NCBI GenBank assembly: GCA_934504345.1
Contig: CAKSVR010000011.1
Location: 1 to 61,413 of the forward strand
Direction of reading: 5' to 3'
DNA: 61,413 bases
Origin: an uncultured Agathobaculum sp.
GTDB taxonomy: Bacteria; Bacillota; Clostridia; Oscillospirales; Butyricicoccaceae
In this document: positions 41,784-49,880 of the stretch, piece after piece
Position numbering within the stretch: the first letter of the stretch is position 1
Layout: every line of letters starts with the position of its first letter
Made by a program: the position numbers and the translations under genes
Notes under the pieces: generated by a model
Told to the model about the DNA's origin: nothing
What the model saw: the letters and a program-made list of their open reading frames with translations, nothing else
Database searches by the model: none

Positions 41784-42350
41784 ATGCCGAACGCAAAGAT
41801 TCTGGAAGAGAAGAAGGCTCTGGTCGCTTCCCTGGTAGAGAAGATCAAGAATTCTCCGGCAGGTGTACTGGTCGATTACAAGGGCATCACTGTTGAGGAT
41901 GATACCAAGCTCCGCAAGCAGCTTCGTGAGGCTGGCGTTGAGTATGCTGTCATCAAGAACACCCTGATCCGCTTTGCAGCTAAGGAACTGGGCTTCGACG
42001 AGCTGGACGAGTGCCTGCACGGTACCACCGCTCTGGCGATCTCCACCACGGACGACGTTGTCGCTCCGGCTAAGATCCTGGCTGACTTCGCTAAGACCCA
42101 CGAGAACTTCACCCTGAAGGCTGGTTACCTCGAAGGCAAGGCCATCGGTGAGGAAGAGGTCAAGAAGCTGGCTGCTATGCCGAGCAAGGAGACCCTTATC
42201 GCTCAGGTTCTGTACAGCTTCAATTACCCCATTATGCAGCTCGCTATTGCTTGCGATGCTATCGTTAAGAAGGCAGAGGGCAATGAGGAAATGAAGGTTG
42301 CTGAGCTGGTTGCTCCCAAGGAGGTTGCAGCAGAAGAAGCTGCTGAGTAA
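41784..42350 (+). CDS. rplJ: 50S ribosomal protein L10
   Basis: L10 forms the base of the L7/L12 stalk. The 188-residue protein starts MPNAKILEEKKALVASLV and has VLVDYKGITVEDDTKLRKQL and NTLIRFAAKELGF; the Ala/Glu-rich C-terminus binds L7/L12. AGGAGGTGAAA precedes two adjacent ATG codons; the second gives the better spacing. Confidence 0.97.
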   Translation: MPNAKILEEKKALVASLVEKIKNSPAGVLVDYKGITVEDDTKLRKQLREAGVEYAVIKNTLIRFAAKELGFDELDECLHGTTALAISTTDDVVAPAKILADFAKTHENFTLKAGYLEGKAIGEEEVKKLAAMPSKETLIAQVLYSFNYPIMQLAIACDAIVKKAEGNEEMKVAELVAPKEVAAEEAAE

Positions 42351-42424
42351 TTCCCCCGCACTGTCTGTTTTACAGGCAGAACACATTTTATTCTAAAAAT
42401 AACTTAAATTGGAGGTTTAATCCC

Positions 42425-42796
42425 ATGACTATCGCTGAGATTATGGAAGCTGTAAAAGAGCTCAAGGTTATGGAGCTCTCTGAGCTGGTAAAGGCTCTCG
42501 AGGAAGAATTCGGCGTATCCGCTACGCCCGTTGCTGTTGCTGGTGGCGCTGCTGCTGGTGACGGTGCTGCTGCTGCTGAGGCTAAGACCGACTTCGACGT
42601 CGTTCTGGTTGACGCTGGCTCCTCTAAGATCGGTGTTATCAAGGTTGTCCGCGAGATCACCGGCCTGGGCCTGAAGGAAGCTAAGGAGAAGGTTGACACC
42701 GCTCCGCAGACCATCAAGGAGGCTGCTCCGGAGGCTGAGGCTAACGAGATCAAGGAGAAGCTCGAGGCTGCTGGCGCTAAGGTTGAGCTGAAGTAA
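42425..42796 (+). CDS. rplL: 50S ribosomal protein L7/L12
   Basis: The 123-residue protein has the N-terminal dimer domain (IAEIMEAVKELKVMELSELV), an Ala-rich hinge and the conserved C-terminal domain (KTDFDVVLVDAGSSKIGVIK and EITGLGLKEAKEKVD). It recruits translation factors. TTGGAGG precedes the ATG. Co-transcribed with rplJ. Confidence 0.98.
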   Translation: MTIAEIMEAVKELKVMELSELVKALEEEFGVSATPVAVAGGAAAGDGAAAAEAKTDFDVVLVDAGSSKIGVIKVVREITGLGLKEAKEKVDTAPQTIKEAAPEAEANEIKEKLEAAGAKVELK

Positions 42797-42839
42797 GGTT
42801 TCCTTACCGAACCAACTGCTTGCAATTCAAGCATTCCAA

Positions 42840-42871
42840 AGACGCAGAGCGTTTGCTCTGCGTCTTTTTTT
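42840..42871 (+). terminator. Terminator of rplJ-rplL
   Basis: AGACGCAGAGC and GCTCTGCGTCT stem followed by TTTTTTT. Confidence 0.95.
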
Positions 42872-42882
42872 GCCGGTCAGTG

Positions 42883-42911
42883 GTGACAAACCCTTGTTCG
42901 TGATGTATAAT
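42883..42911 (+). promoter_or_regulatory. Promoter of rimO-pgsA
   Basis: GTGACA, 17-bp spacer, TATAAT, 38 bp before the rimO ATG. Confidence 0.82.
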
Positions 42912-42948
42912 AGAATAGAATAATTATGTGGATAAGAAGGAGATTTTC

Positions 42949-44283
42949 ATGCCGAAATTAGGACTTATCTCGCTCGGCTGTGCGAAAAACCTCGTAGACA
43001 GCGAGCATATGCTCGCCCGGCTGCGCGATGCAGGCTGGGAGATCACCGAGGATATGACCGAGGCCGATGTTGGCGTTGTCAACACCTGCGGCTTCATCGA
43101 GGCCGCCAAGACCGAGGCTATCGAAACCATTCTGGAAACTGCTCAGAACAAGCAGACCGGCAATATGAAGGGCCTGGTCGTAACCGGCTGTCTGGTGCAG
43201 CGCTACGCGGACGAAATGCGACAGGAACTGCCGGAGATCGACGTTTTCTGCGGCACGGGCAGCTATGACAACATTGTCGATGCGGCAAATGCAGCGCTCA
43301 AGGGTCAGCAGGCCGCCTACATGGCGGATATGACTGCCGCAGCGCTCGACGGCGGCCGCGACCGCCTGACACCGTCCTACACCGCTTACTTTAAGATCGC
43401 GGAGGGCTGTTCGAACACCTGTGCGTACTGCATCATCCCCAAGCTGCGCGGCAGATACCGCAGCCGTGAGATGGCTTCCCTGCTCGAGGAGGCGCGCGCG
43501 CTGAGTGATGCAGGCGTAAAGGAGCTCATCGTTATCGCGCAGGACATCACCAAGTATGGCATGGACCTGCCCGAGCACAAGCGTCTGCTCCCCGAGCTGC
43601 TGCGCGAGCTGTGCAAGCTGGATTTCACATGGATCCGTCTGCACTACCTCTATCCCGATCAGATCACGGACGAGCTTATTGACGTTATCGCAGACGAGCC
43701 AAAGATCGTGAAATACCTCGATATTCCGCTCCAGCACGTTTCGGGGCGCATCCTGCGTGCCATGCACCGTCCGGGTGACGGCGCACAGTTTACCGCGCTC
43801 ATCGAGGATATGCGCCGCCGCATTCCGGGTCTGGTGCTCCGCACGAGCCTGATCGTCGGCCTGCCCGGCGAAACCGAGGACGAGTTTGCCGAGCTGTGTG
43901 AGTTTTTGCAGAATGTCGGCATCGAGCGTGTCGGCGTGTTCGAGTATTCGCCCGAGGAGGGCACGGAAGCCGCCGAGCTGCCCGATCAGATCGACGAGGA
44001 AGTTAAGGCAAACCGCCGTTTGATCGTTGAGGAACTGCAGTCCGGCGTGCTCGACGACTACAACACCTCCCGCCACGGCGAGGTCATGCAGGTGCTCTGC
44101 GAGGGCTTTGACGAGGAGCAGGGCCTGTGGTACGGCCGCACCTACGCGGATTCGGTCGAGGTGGACGGCCATGTTTATTTCGATGCCGAGGACAGCGAAC
44201 CCGCCGAGGGCGAATTTGTTTCCGTGCTCATCACCGAGAGCCTTGGTCCCGACCTGCTCGGTGTTCGTCAGAAGGAGGCATAA
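42949..44283 (+). CDS. rimO: Ribosomal protein S12 methylthiotransferase
   Basis: This radical-SAM enzyme adds a methylthio group to an Asp of S12. The 444-residue protein has the N-terminal MTTase domain (LISLGCAKNLVDSEHML, VNTCGFIEAAKTEA), the radical-SAM motif CSNTCAYCIIPKLRGRYRS at about 151-155, LRTSLIVGLPGETEDEF, and a C-terminal TRAM domain. AAGGAG precedes the ATG at 42949. It is 3 bp from pgsA. Confidence 0.97.
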   Translation: MPKLGLISLGCAKNLVDSEHMLARLRDAGWEITEDMTEADVGVVNTCGFIEAAKTEAIETILETAQNKQTGNMKGLVVTGCLVQRYADEMRQELPEIDVFCGTGSYDNIVDAANAALKGQQAAYMADMTAAALDGGRDRLTPSYTAYFKIAEGCSNTCAYCIIPKLRGRYRSREMASLLEEARALSDAGVKELIVIAQDITKYGMDLPEHKRLLPELLRELCKLDFTWIRLHYLYPDQITDELIDVIADEPKIVKYLDIPLQHVSGRILRAMHRPGDGAQFTALIEDMRRRIPGLVLRTSLIVGLPGETEDEFAELCEFLQNVGIERVGVFEYSPEEGTEAAELPDQIDEEVKANRRLIVEELQSGVLDDYNTSRHGEVMQVLCEGFDEEQGLWYGRTYADSVEVDGHVYFDAEDSEPAEGEFVSVLITESLGPDLLGVRQKEA

Positions 44284-44286
44284 TCT

Positions 44287-44958
44287 ATGACTACCGCAAA
44301 TAAAATCACGCTCACCCGCATCGCGATGATCCCGTTTTTCATCTATTTTGCGGCGCAGCCCATGCTGAATACAGCGGAATATACACGCGGCATTTATCCG
44401 TTCCCGACCTGCACGCTGATTGCGCTCATTCTGTTCTGTGTAGCCTCGTTTACCGACTTTCTGGACGGTTATGTGGCGCGAAAGTACAATCAGGTGACGG
44501 ATTTCGGCAAGTTTGTTGACCCGCTCGCGGACAAGCTGCTCGTGGCCTCTGCGCTCATCCTGTTCGTGGAGCAGAAGGCTATGGCCGGCTGGATGGTGTG
44601 CATTATCCTCGCCCGTGAGCTTATCATCACCTCGCTGCGCGTTGTCGCGGCTAATAAGGGCGTTGTTATGGCTGCAACGTGGACGGGCAAGGTCAAGACC
44701 TGTGTGCAGATTGGCGGCATCATCATCATTTATCTGTATTATATCATCGTGGGTGCGCTGGCGAGCGGCGCGGCCGGACTGTGCTTTGTTACGGCGGACG
44801 GCCCCACCAGTGCCATCTTTGTTCTCCGCGCGGACGGTGCGCCGCTGCTGCTGACCATCGTCGGCTGGGTGGTAACGCTCGTTACGATTTACTCCGGCTA
44901 TGATTATCTCAAGAAAAACTGGGATCTCATCAAGGACGGCGCGGTAAAGCCGAAATAA
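44287..44958 (+). CDS. pgsA: CDP-diacylglycerol-glycerol-3-phosphate 3-phosphatidyltransferase
   Basis: This membrane enzyme makes phosphatidylglycerophosphate. The 223-residue protein has the CDP-alcohol phosphotransferase motif DG-x2-AR-x8-G-x3-D-x3-D in FLDGYVARKYNQVTDFGKFV and DPLADK, with several membrane spans. Residues 150-190 add an extra hydrophobic stretch. AAGGAGG lies before the ATG. Co-transcribed with rimO. Confidence 0.96.
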   Translation: MTTANKITLTRIAMIPFFIYFAAQPMLNTAEYTRGIYPFPTCTLIALILFCVASFTDFLDGYVARKYNQVTDFGKFVDPLADKLLVASALILFVEQKAMAGWMVCIILARELIITSLRVVAANKGVVMAATWTGKVKTCVQIGGIIIIYLYYIIVGALASGAAGLCFVTADGPTSAIFVLRADGAPLLLTIVGWVVTLVTIYSGYDYLKKNWDLIKDGAVKPK

Positions 44959-44969
44959 CTGCATACAGC

Positions 44970-45000
44970 AAAAAAGGGATGCTTTCGCATCCCTTTTTTG
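44970..45000 (+). terminator. Terminator after pgsA
   Basis: AAAAAGGGATGC and GCATCCCTTTTTT stem-loop with T-run. Confidence 0.93.
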
Positions 45001-45018
45001 TGATTGTGCCGCAGATGA

Positions 45019-45048
45019 TAGACAAAACCCGTCATAATCTGCTATACT
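45019..45048 (+). promoter_or_regulatory. Promoter of the 45.1-kb toxin gene
   Basis: TAGACA, 18-bp spacer, TATACT. The following leader of about 80 nt holds CTCCTTTC (45090-45097), complementary to GAAAGGAG (45118-45125), so the ribosome-binding site can be hidden. Confidence 0.72.
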
Positions 45049-45135
45049 GTATCCAAGGATATATGGACACCGTGTTATCTGGCGGTCTGCTCCTTTCTTT
45101 CCCCGCGGTCTGCGGCGGAAAGGAGGTGTGCGCGT

Positions 45136-45210
45136 ATGAAGAAGAAAGCCTTTCAGCTTTTTATCTGTACGGTCATCGTACTGTACATTTTCTTCGTAAA
45201 TGCGCGATGA
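45136..45210 (+). CDS. Type I toxin-like hydrophobic peptide
   Basis: The 24-residue peptide starts MKKKAFQLFICTVIVLYIFF and ends NAR: a basic head and one membrane helix, typical of type I toxins. AAAGGAGGT lies 8 bp before the ATG. Its stop codon falls in the hairpin GATGACCGTCCGG..CCGAACGGTCATC, and an opposite promoter makes an RNA across this 3' end. I cannot assign a named toxin family. Confidence 0.72.
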   Translation: MKKKAFQLFICTVIVLYIFFVNAR

Positions 45211-45293
45211 CCGTCCGGCGGCCACCGAACGGTCATCTAAATTGTATTTAATGACTGATAGGAGCTGACTGCATAACACAATCGTCCCTCTGT
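45208..45293 (-). ncRNA. Antisense RNA, probable antitoxin of the 45.1-kb system
   Basis: Promoter TTGACA (45324-45329), 18 bp, TATACT (45300-45305) on the minus strand. The RNA holds GTGTTATGCAGTCAGCTCCT, whose CTCCT can pair with the toxin ribosome-binding site, and the GATGACCG..CGGTCATC hairpin that overlaps the toxin mRNA end. It is homologous to the leader RNA of CRISPR array 2. Confidence 0.75.
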
Positions 45294-45299
45294 ATCCCA

Positions 45300-45329
45300 A
45301 GTATACCGCAGCCCGTGCTGTTCTGTCAA
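45300..45329 (-). promoter_or_regulatory. Promoter of the antisense RNA
   Basis: TTGACA, 18-bp spacer, TATACT on the minus strand, 22 bp beyond the ArAE-type gene stop. Confidence 0.85.
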
Positions 45330-45351
45330 GAGGCGCGGCTGCGGTATATTT

Positions 45352-46275
45352 TTATACATGATGCAACGCATCCAGAAAATCATACGCATCGAGCAGGTTG
45401 CCGATATGGAAATCCATCACCTGTGCATCCACCGGCGAGCACCGGCAGTAATCCTTCAGATTTTCCGGCGCGGTGAGCCCATGCGCCTGCAAACGCGCCA
45501 TGCTCTTTTCGCCCGGCGCGGGATTGGAGTCCATATTGCACAGCGCCGCCAGCTCGCCGCACATTTTGGCGAGCAGCTGCTCACAGCCGCGCAGATAGGC
45601 CGCCTCCTGCCGGCGGGCCGCCACATGGACTGCGTGCTGCCGGAGCGACACCGGCTGCTTCTCGAAGATACGCAGCTCGGAGGCCAGCGAAGTCATTTTC
45701 TCGGTCAGCGGTGTCAAGTCGGGATAATGATGCTCGAGCACGCGCGCCTGGAGCAGCGGCAGGAACATCTTCTGGATGTCCCCCATCATGGTGATGATCT
45801 TCTGGCGGTTGTTATACGGCCGGATGACGACATTCACCGCCAGCGCCACGACCAGACCGACCAGCGTATCCGTGAAGCGGTGGAAGCCGTACACGATCGA
45901 GTCGCCGCCGGTATACAGGCACACATCCGCGAACACGATGCTTGCCAACGGGATGGCAAAATTGAGCTTGAGCCCGATGCACAGCGAGATAACGCACAGC
46001 ACGCCGATCGCCATCCACAGGAAGAATGTCGGATTGGGCAAAACCGCAACGAACACGCACGCGATCAGATAGCCGAGGAACGTGCCCGCTATCTGGTTGA
46101 GGCTCTCCTTGAGCGAATCCACCCATGTGCGGCTCATCACCGAGATCGCGCCGATCGCCGCGAAGATCGGCAGGCTGGAGCCCAGCACCATCGCCAGCGC
46201 AAGCGCAAGACCGACCGAGAGCGCAGTCTTTATCGCGCGCTGACCTACTCGAAACCGTTTCAAATACTGCAACAT
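45352..46275 (-). CDS. Aromatic acid exporter (ArAE/FUSC-like) membrane protein
   Basis: The 307-residue protein has six hydrophobic segments in residues 15-160 (TALSVGLALALAMVLGSS, LGYLIACVFVAVLP, LVGLVVALAVNVVIRPYNN) and a helical cytoplasmic C-terminal half. This is the ArAE_1 / YqjA-like layout. Substrates are unknown. The ATG at 46275 follows AAAGGGGATAGG; the longer frame start has no site. Confidence 0.85.
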   Translation of the reverse strand: MLQYLKRFRVGQRAIKTALSVGLALALAMVLGSSLPIFAAIGAISVMSRTWVDSLKESLNQIAGTFLGYLIACVFVAVLPNPTFFLWMAIGVLCVISLCIGLKLNFAIPLASIVFADVCLYTGGDSIVYGFHRFTDTLVGLVVALAVNVVIRPYNNRQKIITMMGDIQKMFLPLLQARVLEHHYPDLTPLTEKMTSLASELRIFEKQPVSLRQHAVHVAARRQEAAYLRGCEQLLAKMCGELAALCNMDSNPAPGEKSMARLQAHGLTAPENLKDYCRCSPVDAQVMDFHIGNLLDAYDFLDALHHV

Positions 46276-46462
46276 CCTATCCCCTTTTGTCCAGACAATA
46301 CAAATCTCAGTATAGCACACTTTTCCTGCAAAATCCATCGGCTGACGGCAGAAAAAAAGACTCCCCGATCCATCTGCCTCGGAGAGCCTTTACGGTATGT
46401 CTGTCAATGTCATTTTGTCTGAACTCCTGCCAGCAGCCGGACTGCTGTAAGTATTTTTTTAC

Positions 46463-46567
46463 TTACTTGGCAGTGCGGCCGGTGCTGCGAGCCTTGGCAG
46501 AAACGCGGTTGCCATTCAGCTCCATCATGCGAGCGCTTACCAGACCATCAAAGAAACCCTTCATCAT
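46463..46567 (-). CDS. Small basic protein of 34 residues
   Basis: The peptide starts MMKGFFDGLVSARMMELNGN and ends RTAK; the second half is basic (RVSAKARSTGR). TTAAGGAG lies 10 bp before the first ATG, and a promoter TTGCAG-17-TATTAT stands about 75 bp upstream. A hairpin GTAAGTA..TACTTAC follows the stop. It is a likely real gene; I do not recognise its function. Confidence 0.65.
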   Translation of the reverse strand: MMKGFFDGLVSARMMELNGNRVSAKARSTGRTAK

Positions 46568-46861
46568 ACTATATACACTCCTTAAAGTTATTTACGGTTT
46601 TGTTTGTTCGGATCATTTCCTGATCACAGGTATTATAATACACGATTCCCCGCCTTCCTGCAAGAGCCATAGTTTATGAATCTTGCCTAACTGCTATGCT
46701 ATCTTTTTGTGCATATTGAATAGTTGCACCTCGCGAACTATACAAAAGCAAGTCTGCAATATTGTACGGTTTATATAATAAACCTGTAAATTTCTGCCGA
46801 AGCCGATATGCCGCAGGAACCATCTGCCGGATTTTCCGCAGTTTTTTCGACCGAAATTATG

Positions 46862-47022
46862 GGCAACACCGCACAATTAAAGCCGCGGTGCTTTGCGGAA
46901 ATTTTGTGTCCTTACTTCGTTGCAGTTTCACGGTAATACATCAAGTATTACCGCAAAACTGTGCCTCGTCAGTACGCAAAATTTACTCGCAAATCACTCT
47001 TGTTCAATTATGCGGTATTTCC
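46862..47022 (-). mobile_element. MITE-like element copy B (161 bp)
   Basis: Same length, ends and central palindrome as copy A at 38861-39021, in the opposite direction. Ends read GGCAACACCGCACAATTA and CAATTATGCGGTATTTCC. It lies directly before the potA promoter. The 46680-46861 stretch holds nothing I can support. Confidence 0.85.
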
Positions 47023-47034
47023 CATGGTATTTTC

Positions 47035-47063
47035 TTGACTTTTTCTGCATATCCTTTTACAAT
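47035..47063 (+). promoter_or_regulatory. Promoter of potABCD
   Basis: TTGACT, 17-bp spacer, TACAAT. A hairpin CCCCAAA..TTTGGGG at about 47107-47139 follows in the leader and could be regulatory. Confidence 0.8.
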
Positions 47064-47173
47064 TTATATGTTAGACATACTTTTATTTACGCGACTCATA
47101 TAGCTGACCCCAAATCGAGCATTCTCCTGCCCGGTTTGGGGCTGCTGACTGTTTTGGGGGAGAGTGATGAGGG

Positions 47174-48226
47174 TTGAACCAAAATCTGGTCGATCTGCAA
47201 AACCTGAAAAAAGAATTTGACGGAACGCCCGTACTGCGCGGCGTTTCTTTATCCATTAAGCGCCGCGAGTTCGTCACGCTGCTGGGCCCGTCCGGCTGCG
47301 GCAAAACGACCACGCTGCGTATCATCGGCGGCTTCGAGCAGCCGGATTCCGGCGATGTATTCTTTGACGGCAAGCGCCTGAACGATGTTCCGCCCTACCA
47401 GCGCGAGATCAACACCGTGTTCCAGCGCTATGCGCTGTTCCCGCACCTGAACGTAGCGGAAAATATCGCGTTCGGCCTGCACATCAAAAAGCTCAGCCGC
47501 GACGAGATCAAGCGCAAGACCACCGAAATGCTCGAGCTGGTCGGCCTGCGCGGCTTTGAGAACCGCGATGTGACCAGCCTTTCCGGCGGCCAGCAGCAGC
47601 GTGTCGCCATCGCGCGTGCGCTGGTGTGCGAGCCGCGCGTGCTGCTGCTCGACGAGCCGCTCGGCGCGCTCGACCTCAAGCTGCGAAAGGATATGCAGAT
47701 CGAGCTCAAGCGCATCCAGCAGCGCACCGGCATCACCTTTATCTACGTCACCCACGATCAGGAAGAGGCGCTCACCATGAGCGACCGCGTTGTTGTTATG
47801 AACCACGGCGTTATCCAGCAGGTCGGCAGCCCGACCGACATCTACAACGAGCCGGTCAACGCCTTTGTCGCGGATTTCATCGGAGAATCCAACATCATCC
47901 CGGGCGTGATGCTCGAGGACTGCAAGGTCGAGTTCTGCGGCCGCACGTTCGAGTGCGTGGACAAGGGCTTCGGCCGGAATACGCCGGTCGATGTCGTTAT
48001 CCGTCCGGAGGATCTCAGGATCGTCTACGCCGGCGACGGCCTGCTTCAGGGCGTTGTCGAGTCTATCGTATTCAAGGGCGTACACTACGAAATGATGGTG
48101 CGTACCCAGTATTTCACCTTTACGGTGCATTCCACCATGGCGGAGTCGGTCGGCAAGACCGTCGGCCTGACGGTCATCCCGTTCGACATCCACATCATGC
48201 ACAAAAGTGCGGAGGCGGAAGCGTGA
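47174..48226 (+). CDS. potA: Spermidine/putrescine ABC transporter ATP-binding protein
   Basis: The 350-residue protein has Walker A GPSGCGKTTTLRIIGG, the signature LSGGQQQRVAIARAL, Walker B VLLLDEPLGALD, the switch His in YVTHDQEEAL, and a C-terminal TOBE domain. It powers polyamine uptake. A TTG start at 47174 follows GATGAGGG. Its stop overlaps potB by 4 bp. Confidence 0.95.
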   Translation: MNQNLVDLQNLKKEFDGTPVLRGVSLSIKRREFVTLLGPSGCGKTTTLRIIGGFEQPDSGDVFFDGKRLNDVPPYQREINTVFQRYALFPHLNVAENIAFGLHIKKLSRDEIKRKTTEMLELVGLRGFENRDVTSLSGGQQQRVAIARALVCEPRVLLLDEPLGALDLKLRKDMQIELKRIQQRTGITFIYVTHDQEEALTMSDRVVVMNHGVIQQVGSPTDIYNEPVNAFVADFIGESNIIPGVMLEDCKVEFCGRTFECVDKGFGRNTPVDVVIRPEDLRIVYAGDGLLQGVVESIVFKGVHYEMMVRTQYFTFTVHSTMAESVGKTVGLTVIPFDIHIMHKSAEAEA

Positions 48227-49074
48227 AAAAATCCTTTGCCTATCCCTACGGCGTGTGGCTGGCGGTGTTCATCCTCGCGCCCATCCTCATGGTCGTTGTC
48301 TATGCGTTCCATAACGCAGACGGCGGCTTCACCCTGCATAATTTCAGCTATCTGCCCGGCTACCTGCCGATTTTCGGCCGGTCGTTCTGGCTGGCGTTCC
48401 TGTCAACGGTGGTGTGCCTCGCGCTCGGCTACCCGATGGCGTATCTGATGAGCCGCCTGTCCGCCAGCCGCCAAAGCCTGTGCATGATGCTCATCATGCT
48501 CCCGATGTGGATAAACTTCCTGCTTCGCACCTACGCATGGATGTCCATTCTGGAGAACAACGGCTTTATCAACCAGTTTTTTCGCGCCATCGGGCTTATC
48601 TCGTTCCTGCAAACGCATTGCGGCTACACGCTGGATTATATCCCGCTCATCAACACGCAGGGCGCGATCGTGCTCGGCATGGTGTACAACTTCCTGCCGT
48701 TTATGGTGCTGCCCATCTATACCGTGCTCATCAAGCTCGACCGCAAACTGGTCGAGGCCGCACAGGATCTCGGCGCGCCGACCCATCTGGTGTTCCGCCG
48801 CGTTATCTTCCCGCTGAGCATTCCCGGCGTTATCTCGGGCATCACGATGGTGTTCGTGCCGTCCGTGTCCACGTTCGTTATCTCGCAGATGCTCGGCAGC
48901 GGCAAGAATCTGCTCGTCGGCGACCTGATCGACCTTCAGTTCATGGGCGGTGCGTACAACCCGCATCTCGGCTCGGCTATCGCGCTCGTGATGATCATTC
49001 TCATCTTTATCTGTATGTGGATCATGAACAAGTTCGATGACGGCTCCTCCGAGGAAGGAGGTCTGCTGCTGTGA
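48223..49074 (+). CDS. potB: Spermidine/putrescine ABC transporter permease
   Basis: The 283-residue protein has six membrane spans (first: YGVWLAVFILAPILMVVVYA) and the permease EAA loop LVEAAQDLGAPTHLVFRRV. GTG start at 48223 overlaps the potA stop; its own stop overlaps potC. Confidence 0.94.
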   Translation: MKKSFAYPYGVWLAVFILAPILMVVVYAFHNADGGFTLHNFSYLPGYLPIFGRSFWLAFLSTVVCLALGYPMAYLMSRLSASRQSLCMMLIMLPMWINFLLRTYAWMSILENNGFINQFFRAIGLISFLQTHCGYTLDYIPLINTQGAIVLGMVYNFLPFMVLPIYTVLIKLDRKLVEAAQDLGAPTHLVFRRVIFPLSIPGVISGITMVFVPSVSTFVISQMLGSGKNLLVGDLIDLQFMGGAYNPHLGSAIALVMIILIFICMWIMNKFDDGSSEEGGLLL

Positions 49075-49880
49075 AAAAGTTTTTCAAGAACTTCTATCTG
49101 CTGCTGATCTTCCTGTTCCTGTACGCGCCTATCGTTGTGCTGATGATATTCTCGTTCAACGATTCCAAGTCGCGCCGTATGTGGAACGGCTTCACGACCC
49201 GCTGGTACGTCGAGCTGTTTCAGGATGCGGACATCCTGCACTCGCTGTATGTAACGCTGCTGGTGGCCGTCATTGCCGCCGCCATCGCGACTTTCCTCGG
49301 CACGATTGCCGCCATCGGCATCCACAACATGGGCCGCAGAGCCAAAGCGGCCTATCTGACCGTCAACAACATCCCGATGTCCTCGTCGGATACCATCATG
49401 GGCGTAACGTTCATGCTGCTGTTCGCCGCCATCGGTCTGGACAAGGGCTACCTGACCCTTATCCTCGCGCACGTTACGTTCTGCACGCCGTATGTTGTGC
49501 TCAACGTCATGCCCAAGCTGCGCCAGCTCGACAAGAACGCCTATGAGGCCGCGCTCGACCTCGGCGCAACGCCGCATCAGGCGCTCCACAAGGTCATCCT
49601 GCCCGAGATTATGCCGGGCATCGTCACGGGCGCAATTATGGCGTTCACCATGTCGATCGATGATTTCGTGGTGTCCTACTTCACCGCCGGTACGACCAGC
49701 CAGCCTCTGTCGGTCGTTATCTACTCCATGACCCGCCACCGCATGACACCGAAGATCAACGCCGTGTCTACGATCCTGTTCCTGATCGTGCTCGTGCTGC
49801 TCATCGTCATCAATATGCGCCAGTCCCGCGACGAAAAACGCCGCGAGGCCGCCCGCCGGAAAGGAGCGATGCAGCCGTGA
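49071..49880 (+). CDS. potC: Spermidine/putrescine ABC transporter permease
   Basis: The 269-residue protein has six spans and the EAA loop AYEAALDLGATPHQALHKVI. It pairs with PotB as the channel. GTG start overlapping potB; stop overlaps potD. Confidence 0.94.
   Translation: MKKFFKNFYLLLIFLFLYAPIVVLMIFSFNDSKSRRMWNGFTTRWYVELFQDADILHSLYVTLLVAVIAAAIATFLGTIAAIGIHNMGRRAKAAYLTVNNIPMSSSDTIMGVTFMLLFAAIGLDKGYLTLILAHVTFCTPYVVLNVMPKLRQLDKNAYEAALDLGATPHQALHKVILPEIMPGIVTGAIMAFTMSIDDFVVSYFTAGTTSQPLSVVIYSMTRHRMTPKINAVSTILFLIVLVLLIVINMRQSRDEKRREAARRKGAMQP

Noticed and set aside
42958..45300. 780-codon minus-strand frame across rimO and pgsA
   Set aside because: Both plus-strand genes have clear family motifs; the antisense frame has none.
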